Positions 1 through 5,233 of a stretch of DNA of 5,233 bases are shown in pieces. Location: contig SLPP01000206.1 of assembly GCA_007131945.1 (NCBI GenBank), positions 1 to 5,233 of the forward strand, read 5' to 3'. A program made the translations under genes and the position numbers. Numbering within the stretch: the first letter of the stretch is position 1; every line of letters starts with the position of its first letter. The notes beneath the pieces were generated by a model. That model did no database searches, was not told where the DNA came from, and worked only from the letters and a program-made list of their open reading frames with translations. Source of the stretch: Paracoccaceae bacterium. GTDB lineage: Bacteria > Pseudomonadota > Alphaproteobacteria > Rhodobacterales > Rhodobacteraceae.

Positions 1-361
1 GCACCACCGCCGTGGCGGCGCGGGCCAGCCCGGCGCCGGCGACATCGCGCGCCCGCAGCGCCCTTCCGGCGTCGCCCAGGACGCCGCCGGGCAGCGCCAT
101 GTTGGCCAGCACCGCCAGATGGTATTCGCGAATCGCCAGCCGCCGCCCGAATCCCTGCCCGAGCGCCCCCGCCGTCAGCCGCCAGCGCAGCGCCGAGAGC
201 ACGATCTGCGCGCTCAGAAGCCCGGTCGCGAGAATGAGCCAGCCCGGCGTCGCGCCGGCCAGACGGGCGAGGATCGCGGCACCGTCGAAGCCGTGCCAGA
301 GCCCCGCCAGCAGGAGCGCCGCCACCGCGATCCGCGCCGCCCCGGCCCAGCGGCGGCTCAT
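1..361 (-). CDS. LPG-synthase-TM / UPF0104 flippase-like membrane protein, N-terminal part (runs off left edge)
   Basis: The first 120 codons are visible, reading leftward from the ATG at 361-359; the rest lies beyond the window. Residues about 9-23 and 40-58 are hydrophobic helices. After them come LSALRWRL (about 55-62) and then ANMALPGGVLGDAGRALRAR (about 86-105). This arrangement, RW after the second helix and then N..LPGG.xGD..RA, is typical of the lysylphosphatidylglycerol synthase transmembrane region family (PF03706, formerly UPF0104). In MprF the equivalent domain flips aminoacylated lipids. Stand-alone members are inner-membrane proteins of mostly unknown substrate, some linked to glycolipid or hopanoid work. 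The start codon overlaps the stop of the upstream sulfatase-like gene by 4 bp (ATGA), so translation is probably coupled and the two products functionally linked. Family assignment is fairly secure; substrate unknown. Confidence 0.8.
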   Translation of the reverse strand, partial: MSRRWAGAARIAVAALLLAGLWHGFDGAAILARLAGATPGWLILATGLLSAQIVLSALRWRLTAGALGQGFGRRLAIREYHLAVLANMALPGGVLGDAGRALRARDVAGAGLARAATAVV

Positions 362-2046
362 GGCCCGGCCCCGGGACGCCGGTCGCCGATCCGGGCCTCT
401 GCCGATCCGGGAGCGCCGGCGGAAGGCGGCGCGCCGCTGCTGACCGCGCGCAGGAAGGCGTCGCGGAACGCGTCCATCCGCCAGGCGGGCAGGTCGGCGT
501 CGGGGATCATGCCGGCGCTCCAGCCCCAGTCGTCGAAGAGTGCGACCAGGTCGGGCGAGCCGATCAGGTGGATCGGCACGTCGAAGCCGTCGACGCCCGA
601 GACGAAGCGCGCCGGCTCATGGTCGCCGAGCACGATCATCAGCGCGCCGCTTCCCGCGTGCAGCTCGGCATAGGCGCCGACGGTCTGCAGCGAATAGTCC
701 ACCGCGCGGCGGAACTTCTCGCGCACGCGGTCGGGATCGCGCCAGACGACCTCGGGCGGGTCGCCCAGACTTGCCCAACGGTTGAAGACGGTGCCGTCGC
801 CGATCGCGTCCCAGTCGATCACCGGCGGCACCGGCAGCCAGGGCGCGTGCGAGGAGACGAGCACGATCTGCGCAAGAAGCGGCGGCCGGTCCGGCCGGTC
901 GCGTTCGAGCCGGTCGAAGGCGGCAAAGGTGAACTGGTCGGGCATCGTCACCCAGTTGTAGCGCTCGCCGGCATAGCCCAGGTCGGGGGTGTTGTAGATC
1001 GCGTCGAAGCCGAAGAAGGCGCCCTCGGGCCAGTCGAAGACATGCGCCGGCATGATCGCCACCGTCCGCCGACCGGCCCTCTGCGCGTAGTGGAAAAGCG
1101 TTCGCCGCTGGCTGGCGAGCAGCGCCCGGTAGCGGCCCTGCGTATCGAGCCAGAGCCCCGAGGCGATGGTCCCGTGCGCGAGCCAGCTCTGCCCTCCGAC
1201 CATCGGCGCGGTCAGCCAGCCCGAGCGCATCTCGAGCCCCTGCGCGGCGAGCCGCTCCCCGATCGCGCGCAGGGTGCCGGTATGGGTGTCGACATAGAGC
1301 GGGTTCTCGAAGCTCGACCGGCCGTAGCTCTCGACATAGGCGAGGACGATATCGGCATCCTGCAGCCGGTCGAAGAGCGGCGCGGCGCCGAGGAACGGGT
1401 CGCGCCCGGCGGCGGCGCGGAACTCGGCCAGGTCGGCGAGCGTTCCCCGCCATTGCTCCACGCGCTCGAGCCCGACGCGCGCGGTGAAGGCCGCGCCCGG
1501 CAGCGCCACCGGCGCCCGCCAGTGGCCGCGCGCCTGCGCGATCTCGCCCAGTGCCAGCGCCAGCGCCGGGACGGCGAGGACCGCCGCGGCGACGCGCCCC
1601 GCCGGCGGCGGCGCGACCGCGGCCCAGATGCCGGTCGCCCACCACAGCGCCGCGGCGAGCGCGAGGATCGCGAGGACGGCGCCGGCCACCGCCAGTACCG
1701 CCAGCCCGGTGCCCAGCGAGCCGCGGCCGAGTTCCCAGGCGGCGGGCAGCAGGTGCCAGTCGACCACCGCGTTGAAGCCGCGGTTGAAGGCGACGAAGGT
1801 GCCGTAATCCGCCGCCTTCAGCGCGGCGATCGCGACCAGCACGGCGACGAGGCCGGCGCGCAGCGCGGCGCTCGCCCGTCCCGCGGGCAGCGCGATCAGC
1901 GCGAGCAGCAGGAAGGGCAGTTCCAGCGGCAGGACGGCGAGCGCGCCCCAGGTCATCGCCGCGGGGTGATTCGGCTGGACGAGGACGAGATAGAGGATCG
2001 CCGCGGCGAGCGCGCGGCGCAGCCAGCGATCGGTCGCGCCGGACAT
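358..2046 (-). CDS. Membrane-anchored sulfatase-like (alkaline-phosphatase superfamily) hydrolase/transferase
   Basis: This is a 562-residue protein. The N-terminal 170 residues hold about five hydrophobic helices (roughly 12-28, 33-55, 61-78, 113-135, 150-168). A globular domain of about 390 residues follows and most likely faces the periplasm. It carries sulfatase-fold (PF00884) landmarks: DIVLAYVESYGRS at about 232-244 (E239 a likely metal ligand), GGQSWLAHGT at about 284-293 (S287 the likely nucleophile, about 48 residues after E239, matching the spacing to the catalytic Thr of LtaS), SSHAPW with H400, and LGDHEPA with D475 and H476 as metal ligands. There is no Cys/Ser-x-Pro-x-Arg formylglycine motif and no cysteine anywhere, so a true sulfatase is unlikely. 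A phosphoglycerol or phosphoethanolamine transferase, or a lipid phosphodiesterase, fits better. The C-terminal 27 residues are an Ala/Pro/Gly-rich tail. It starts 6 bp after the phosphatidyltransferase stop without a clear Shine-Dalgarno, suggesting coupling. Substrate unknown. Confidence 0.88.
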   Translation of the reverse strand: MSGATDRWLRRALAAAILYLVLVQPNHPAAMTWGALAVLPLELPFLLLALIALPAGRASAALRAGLVAVLVAIAALKAADYGTFVAFNRGFNAVVDWHLLPAAWELGRGSLGTGLAVLAVAGAVLAILALAAALWWATGIWAAVAPPPAGRVAAAVLAVPALALALGEIAQARGHWRAPVALPGAAFTARVGLERVEQWRGTLADLAEFRAAAGRDPFLGAAPLFDRLQDADIVLAYVESYGRSSFENPLYVDTHTGTLRAIGERLAAQGLEMRSGWLTAPMVGGQSWLAHGTIASGLWLDTQGRYRALLASQRRTLFHYAQRAGRRTVAIMPAHVFDWPEGAFFGFDAIYNTPDLGYAGERYNWVTMPDQFTFAAFDRLERDRPDRPPLLAQIVLVSSHAPWLPVPPVIDWDAIGDGTVFNRWASLGDPPEVVWRDPDRVREKFRRAVDYSLQTVGAYAELHAGSGALMIVLGDHEPARFVSGVDGFDVPIHLIGSPDLVALFDDWGWSAGMIPDADLPAWRMDAFRDAFLRAVSSGAPPSAGAPGSAEARIGDRRPGAGP

Positions 2047-2052
2047 CGCCGC

Positions 2053-2820
2053 TCAGTCCCGCGCCGCGCGCGCCAGCCACAGGATGTCGCGCGCGAAGGA
2101 GGCCAGAAGCAGCACGAGGACGGCGAGTGCCAGGCCGGGCGCCGGCGCCGGCGGCATGACCGGGCTGATCAGCGCGATCAGCGCGCCGATCTGGATCACG
2201 CAGACGGTCTTGCGCCACCAGGCCTCGGGCAGGGGCGCGGCGAGCGGCGGCCAGAGCCGGCCGGCGACGAGGAAGGCGGGCCGGAAGAGCCCCAGCGCCA
2301 CGACCCAGGGCCCGGCGACGCCCGACTGCCAGACAAGGAGCGCGAGGACCAGCGCGAAGGCGGTGTCGACCTCGACATCGAAGCGGGCGCCGAATCGCGA
2401 GGCCAGTCCCGAGCGCCGCGCCGCCCAGCCGTCGAGCCCGTCGAGGGCGAGGATCACGAGCGCGAGCGCGGTCAGCGCCCAGCGCGTCGCCGCATCGCCG
2501 GGCATGGCGAAAACCGCCGCGGCGAGCACCGTGACGCCGGCCGCGCGCGAAAGCGTGATCGCGTTGGCGAGGCCGAAGCGGCGATGCGGATAGCCGGTCG
2601 CGAGCCCGCGCAGCATGACCAGCCCGCCGAGCCCGAGACCGGCGATGGCCGCCGCGCCGCCGAGGCCGGCGCCGGGCACGAGCAGCGCCGTACCGGCCCC
2701 GGCCGCCGCCATGGCCGCCACGAGCGCGCCCGCCGCGCGCCCCTGGAGCGACAGGCGCAGGGGCGGCACCGGCGTGCGGGCAAGGTCCGGGCGTGACGCG
2801 TCGAGATCGGCCATCGACAC
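2053..2820 (-). CDS. CDP-alcohol phosphatidyltransferase family protein
   Basis: This integral membrane enzyme would displace CMP from a CDP-activated lipid or alcohol to make a phospholipid. The full family signature D-x2-D-G-x2-A-R-x8-G-x3-D-x3-D is present without a mismatch: D127, D130, G131, A134, R135, G144, D148, D152. The usual preceding segment is seen as FGLANAITLSR at about 82-92. Several hydrophobic helices surround it. The first 80 residues are an extension relative to PgsA-type enzymes (about 180-200 residues) and hold roughly two extra membrane segments (about 27-48 and 52-71). The longest start is GTG at 2820; an in-frame ATG at 2814 gives 253 residues and may be the better start, since neither has a visible Shine-Dalgarno and a -10-like element lies at 2822-2830. 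It is first in a three-gene leftward operon. The acceptor alcohol (glycerol phosphate, inositol phosphate, other) cannot be read from the sequence. Confidence 0.9.
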   Translation of the reverse strand: MSMADLDASRPDLARTPVPPLRLSLQGRAAGALVAAMAAAGAGTALLVPGAGLGGAAAIAGLGLGGLVMLRGLATGYPHRRFGLANAITLSRAAGVTVLAAAVFAMPGDAATRWALTALALVILALDGLDGWAARRSGLASRFGARFDVEVDTAFALVLALLVWQSGVAGPWVVALGLFRPAFLVAGRLWPPLAAPLPEAWWRKTVCVIQIGALIALISPVMPPAPAPGLALAVLVLLLASFARDILWLARAARD

Positions 2821-2821
2821 G

Positions 2822-2830
2822 AAACTAGCA
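2822..2830 (-). promoter_or_regulatory. Candidate extended -10 element for the leftward operon
   Basis: Read on the minus strand this is TGCTAGTTT, a TGn extended -10 followed by a weak hexamer TAGTTT. A TTGAAG lies 15 bp further upstream as a poor -35. Transcription would begin near 2815, at or next to the ATG at 2814, implying a leaderless or nearly leaderless message and arguing against the GTG at 2820. The hexamer matches consensus in only three positions, so this is tentative. Confidence 0.25.
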
Positions 2831-2901
2831 CAATTCGCGCCGCTTCAACCCCGTCGGCAGTTCCCGGCGCAAGAGTGGCGGGCGCATTCTGCGGCGCTAG
2901 C

Positions 2902-2910
2902 TGCTAGGAT
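2902..2910 (+). promoter_or_regulatory. Candidate extended -10 element for cytochrome b561
   Basis: TGCTAGGAT reads as an extended -10: TG, one base, then TAGGAT, which matches TATAAT in four of six positions. A start near 2917 would leave a leader of about 27 nt that includes the ribosome binding site. No good -35 hexamer is visible 16-18 bp upstream, which extended -10 promoters can tolerate. The same TGCTAG core occurs in the mirror position for the opposite gene. Confidence 0.3.
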
Positions 2911-2930
2911 GGCACCCGACCGACATGCCC

Positions 2931-2937
2931 GAAGGAG
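2931..2937 (+). promoter_or_regulatory. Ribosome binding site of cytochrome b561
   Basis: GAAGGAG lies 6 nt before the ATG at 2944. It is the only strong Shine-Dalgarno in the window and fixes that start. Confidence 0.85.
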
Positions 2938-2943
2938 CCCGCC

Positions 2944-3492
2944 ATGCCCGCGACCCCGACCCGCTACACCGCGACCGCCCGGCTCCTGCACTGGATCGTG
3001 GCGCTGATGGTGCTCGCCACGATCCCGATCGGCACGGTGATGATCCAGGAGGGGCTGACGCGCAGCACGCAAGACACGCTCTTCATCCTGCACAAGAATG
3101 GCGGCGTGATCATCCTTCTCCTCGTGCTGGCGCGCATCGCCTGGCGCGCGGCGCATCCGCCGCCGCCGCTGCCGGCAAGCGTTCCGGCCTGGCAGCAGGC
3201 GATCTCGCGGCTGGTGCATGTCGGGCTTTACGCGATGCTGGTCTTCATGGCGGTCACCGGCTACACGCGCGTCGCCGCCGGCGGCTTCCCGATCGAGATG
3301 CTGGACGCGCTGGGCGTCCCGCGCCTCGCGCCCCGGTCCGACAGCCTTGCCGAAACGGCGAAGGCGCTGCATCACAATGGCAGGCTGGTCCTGGTGGCGC
3401 TGGTCCTGATGCATGTCGGCGCCGCGCTCTACCACGCGATCCTGCTGCGCGATGGCGTCTTCAGCCGCATGTGGCCCCCGGTCGGGAGATAG
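2944..3492 (+). CDS. Cytochrome b561 family protein (CybB-like, di-haem membrane cytochrome)
   Basis: This 182-residue protein matches the usual length of bacterial b561 proteins (about 175-190; PF01292). It has four predicted helices (about 12-34, 46-66, 91-108, 146-168). Family landmarks appear in order: RLLHW with H16; ILHKNGG with H50 followed by LARIAWR; LVHVGLYAML with H92 and then TGY; ALHHNGR with H143/H144; LMHVGAALYHA with H157 and H164; and RDGVFSRM near the end. H16, H50, H143 and H157 are the likely haem b ligands by family pattern. E. coli CybB of this family oxidises quinol and passes electrons to oxygen to give superoxide. Members generally move electrons between the quinone pool and a partner in the inner membrane. 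The start is set by the GAAGGAG site. It precedes opgH by 85 bp but a hairpin lies between, so co-transcription is uncertain. Nothing looks broken. Confidence 0.92.
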   Translation: MPATPTRYTATARLLHWIVALMVLATIPIGTVMIQEGLTRSTQDTLFILHKNGGVIILLLVLARIAWRAAHPPPPLPASVPAWQQAISRLVHVGLYAMLVFMAVTGYTRVAAGGFPIEMLDALGVPRLAPRSDSLAETAKALHHNGRLVLVALVLMHVGAALYHAILLRDGVFSRMWPPVGR

Positions 3493-3497
3493 CCGCG

Positions 3498-3540
3498 CGG
3501 CGGCCGGGCTCCGGGACGATCGGCGGGAGCCCGCGCGCCG
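3498..3540 (+). terminator. GC-rich hairpin between cytochrome b561 and opgH (possible terminator or attenuator)
   Basis: The inner stem pairs CGGGCTCC (3505-3512) with GGAGCCCG (3526-3533), 8 bp without mismatch around a 13-nt loop. After a 2x2 internal loop, CGGCG (3498-3502) pairs with CGCCG (3536-3540) for five more pairs. It begins 6 nt after the b561 stop codon, where a terminator would sit. No T-run follows, so intrinsic termination is uncertain; it could instead act as a 3' stability element or an attenuator ahead of opgH. Confidence 0.4.
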
Positions 3541-3542
3541 AC

Positions 3543-3570
3543 TTGCAGCCGCGACCGATCGCGTTAACTG
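3543..3570 (+). promoter_or_regulatory. Weak promoter-like sequence upstream of opgH
   Basis: TTGCAG (3543-3548) and TAACTG (3565-3570) are separated by 16 bp, in the only AT-leaning patch of the gap. Both hexamers are poor matches. If real, transcription would start at about 3577, next to the ATG at 3578, giving a leaderless opgH message. That would agree with the lack of a Shine-Dalgarno there. Confidence 0.15.
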
Positions 3571-3577
3571 GCGACGG

Positions 3578-5233
3578 ATGATGACCGCACGTTTCGCTCA
3601 GGCCGCCCCCGAGGGCATGGCGATGCCCGCGCGCAGGCATGGCGACGTGGTGCGGACCGGGCCGGGCCTTCTGCCCGCGGGAGCGGCGGTGACGCGCGCG
3701 CGCGCCCGGCTTCTCGCGCTGAGCGCGTCGCTGGCCGCGGCCCTGCTGCTGGCCTTCTGGCACGGGATCGACCATGCGGCCGTGCCCGCGTGGGTCCTTG
3801 TGCCGGCGTTCGGTCTCTTCGCGGTCAACGCGCTCTGGCTGGCGACCGGGGCGGCCTTCGCGCTGATCGGGCTGGCTTCGGCACCGAAGGCGCAGCGCGC
3901 GTCCGCCGTGCGACCCGGGCGCAGCGCGATCCTCTGGCTCGTCTGCGGCGAGCCGCCCGGCCCCGTCGCGGCGCGAGTCGCGGCGATGGCGCGCGCGCTG
4001 GATCGCGCCGGGCTCGCCGACGACTGCTCCATCTTCATCCTCTCCGACACCCGGTCCGCCGAGGCGCGTCGGGCCGAGGCACGGGCCTTCGCGCCGCTCC
4101 TCGCGGCCGGGCGCGTCCACTACCGCAACCGGCATCAGAACAGCGGGCGCAAGCCGGGCAACATCGCCGACTGGCTGCACCATCACGGCGCCGGCTACGA
4201 GACGATGCTGGTCATGGATGCCGACAGCGCGATGAGCGTCGCGCGGCTCGATCGGATGCGCCGGCTGATGGCGGTCGAACCGGGGCTGGGGCTGGTGCAG
4301 TCGGGCATCCGCCTGCGTCCGGGCACAAGCCGATTCGCCGCCCTGCAGCGGCTTTCGGCGCGGCTTTGCGGGCCGGCCTTCCTGCGCGGCTTCGCCTCGG
4401 TCACCGGCGACGCGGGCAATTACTGGGGCCACAACGCGCTGATCCGCGTCGCGGCCTTTGCCGGTGCCGCCGGCCTGCCTGACCTGCCAGGCCGGGCGCC
4501 CTGGGGCGGGCCGGTCCTCAGCCACGATTTCGTCGAGGCCGCGTGGCTCGTGCGCGCGGGCTGGGGCGTGCGCGTCCTGCCCGAGGCGCGCGGCAGCTTC
4601 GAGGCCGGCCCCGAGACACTCGACGCCTTCCACCGCCGGGACCGGCGGTGGTGCCAGGGCAACCTACAGCATCTGCGCCTGATCGGCGCGGCGGGCCTGC
4701 ACCCGCTCAGCCGGCTGCACCTGATCGGCGGCGTGCAGAGCTACCTCGCGGCGCCGATCTGGCTGGCGCTGCTGCTGTTTTTCTCGACCGGCCTGCTGGT
4801 GCCCTCGACCGGCGCCGCATGGACGCTCCTTGCCATCGTCACGGTGCTTCTGCTCCCCAAGGCCGCGGCGCTGCATCACTGGCGCCGCCGGCTCGGCCGC
4901 GCCCGCCCCGGGGCGCGACGGCAGCTGCGGCGCGCGGTGCTGGCCGAGATTCTGCTGACCAGCCTCGTCGCGCCGCTCGTGATGCTGCGCCAGACGCTGG
5001 CGGTCGCCGAGGTCCTGGCGGGCCGGGACAGCGGCTGGCGTCCCGAGGGCGCGCCGCGCGCCCGGCCCGACGGCAGGCCGGAGATGGCCGCGGGCGCCTT
5101 TCTCCTCGCGCTGAGCCTGGCTTCGGGCGCGGGCGGGGCGGGCGCGCTCTTCCTGCTGCCTGTCGTCGGCCCGCTCCTCGCCGCGCCCTGGCTGATCCGC
5201 TGGCTCGACCGCGCGCCCGACCGGCACCGCGCC
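3578..5233 (+). CDS. mdoH: Glucans biosynthesis glucosyltransferase OpgH/MdoH (C-terminus beyond window)
   Basis: The frame is open for 552 codons from the ATG at 3578 to the last base, with no stop. OpgH is an inner-membrane GT2 glucosyltransferase that polymerises UDP-glucose into the beta-glucan backbone of osmoregulated periplasmic glucans. Visible landmarks are two N-terminal helices (about 44-62, 71-101); a GT2 domain from about 117; NSGRKPGNIADW (188-199); VMDADS with D214 and D216 (UDP/metal site); GHNALIR (284-290); LPDLPGRAPWGG (300-311); SHDFVEA with D317 (likely catalytic acid/base region); RDRRWCQGNLQH (354-365, the R-x-x-R-W form of QxxRW); then several C-terminal helices. The region ahead of the first helix is only about 43 residues, against roughly 140 in E. 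coli OpgH. The usual PVYNE-like opening motif reads LVCGEPP (121-127). ATGs at 3578 and 3581 are adjacent; no in-frame start exists between the b561 stop and 3578, and no clear ribosome binding site is seen. No opgG precedes it. Identification is secure. Confidence 0.95.
   Translation, partial: MMTARFAQAAPEGMAMPARRHGDVVRTGPGLLPAGAAVTRARARLLALSASLAAALLLAFWHGIDHAAVPAWVLVPAFGLFAVNALWLATGAAFALIGLASAPKAQRASAVRPGRSAILWLVCGEPPGPVAARVAAMARALDRAGLADDCSIFILSDTRSAEARRAEARAFAPLLAAGRVHYRNRHQNSGRKPGNIADWLHHHGAGYETMLVMDADSAMSVARLDRMRRLMAVEPGLGLVQSGIRLRPGTSRFAALQRLSARLCGPAFLRGFASVTGDAGNYWGHNALIRVAAFAGAAGLPDLPGRAPWGGPVLSHDFVEAAWLVRAGWGVRVLPEARGSFEAGPETLDAFHRRDRRWCQGNLQHLRLIGAAGLHPLSRLHLIGGVQSYLAAPIWLALLLFFSTGLLVPSTGAAWTLLAIVTVLLLPKAAALHHWRRRLGRARPGARRQLRRAVLAEILLTSLVAPLVMLRQTLAVAEVLAGRDSGWRPEGAPRARPDGRPEMAAGAFLLALSLASGAGGAGALFLLPVVGPLLAAPWLIRWLDRAPDRHRA

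Larger units (their letters stand above)
2821..2943. other. Divergent intergenic region between the lipid operon and cytochrome b561
   Basis: This 123-bp non-coding region separates two divergently transcribed genes, so it should hold both promoters. It is locally less GC-rich at each end near the starts. It contains three GCTAG pentamers: on the minus strand at 2829-2825, and on the plus strand at 2896-2900 and 2903-2907. CTAG is rare in proteobacterial DNA, and I noticed no other copy in the window. I see no open frame with coding character here. Confidence 0.6.

Noticed and set aside
12..673. Plus-strand frames of 143 and 184 codons over the left end
   Set aside because: Pro/Arg/Ala/Ser-rich shadows opposite the UPF0104-like gene and the end of the sulfatase-like gene.
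2167..2184. Tandem 9-bp repeat GATCAGCGC x2
   Set aside because: It lies in a membrane helix of the phosphatidyltransferase, encoding ALIALI-like residues; only two copies, so chance codon repetition is the simplest explanation.
617..2218. A 533-codon minus-strand frame overlapping the two lipid-related genes
   Set aside because: Shifted-frame shadow with Arg/Ala/Gly-rich translation; the real genes on this strand have recognisable motifs and membrane segments.
568..2796. A 742-codon plus-strand open frame opposite the sulfatase-like and phosphatidyltransferase genes
   Set aside because: Its translation is a low-complexity Arg/Gly/Glu/Asp/Ala mix with no domain, as expected opposite strongly GC3-biased genes. 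The minus-strand frames carry intact catalytic motifs.
2845..3581. Frames on both strands (196 and 218 codons) overlapping cytochrome b561 and its leader
   Set aside because: Neither shows a domain, whereas the b561 frame has a strong ribosome binding site, four helices and the conserved histidines.
3790..4482. A 230-codon plus-strand frame inside opgH
   Set aside because: Arg/Ala-rich out-of-frame reading of opgH.
4470..4495. Perfect 8-bp inverted repeat CCGGCCTG/CAGGCCGG with a 10-nt loop
   Set aside because: It sits inside opgH over the conserved AGLPDLPG codons, which explain the sequence; no sign of a regulatory role.
3461..4633. A 390-codon minus-strand frame opposite the start of opgH
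   Set aside because: Charged low-complexity translation; the plus strand encodes the complete OpgH motif series here.
4664..5227. A 187-codon minus-strand frame opposite the opgH C-terminal region
   Set aside because: Gln/Arg/Ala-rich shadow of the transmembrane part of OpgH.

Overview
The window is very GC-rich, and all its real genes use G/C-ending codons. The protein families (a short OpgH/MdoH, a small cytochrome b561, and a sulfatase-like membrane enzyme with a VESYGRS motif) and the composition suggest an alphaproteobacterium, most likely of the Rhodobacterales. The taxonomic call is inference. Codon use looks uniform across the window, and I see no mobile element, RNA gene, CRISPR array or other sign of recent transfer.

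Layout: two divergent transcription units flank a 123-bp intergenic region (2821-2943). Leftward (minus strand), three tightly packed genes form an apparent operon. The first encodes a CDP-alcohol phosphatidyltransferase with a complete catalytic signature (2820 to 2053). After a 6-bp gap comes a membrane-anchored alkaline-phosphatase-superfamily (sulfatase-like) enzyme (2046 to 358). After a 4-bp ATGA overlap comes the N-terminal part of an LPG-synthase-TM/UPF0104 flippase-like membrane protein, which runs off the left edge (361 to 1). Rightward (plus strand) lie a four-helix cytochrome b561 (2944-3492), then an 85-bp gap with a strong hairpin, then opgH/mdoH (3578 to the right edge). OpgH is the inner-membrane glucosyltransferase that makes the backbone of osmoregulated periplasmic glucans (OPGs). 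It is open for 552 codons and its end lies outside the window.

How the parts may work together: the minus-strand set makes sense as an envelope-lipid module. One enzyme would make a phospholipid, a periplasmic-facing phosphotransferase/hydrolase would act on a lipid head group, and a polytopic flippase-like protein would move lipid or take part in lipid modification. In E. coli, OPGs made by OpgH are decorated with phosphoglycerol by OpgB, which belongs to the same alkaline-phosphatase superfamily as the enzyme here. A link between the two units (head-group transfer onto OPG or another envelope glycan) is therefore an attractive but unproven idea. The cytochrome b561 is probably a separate quinone/electron-transfer membrane protein that happens to precede opgH.
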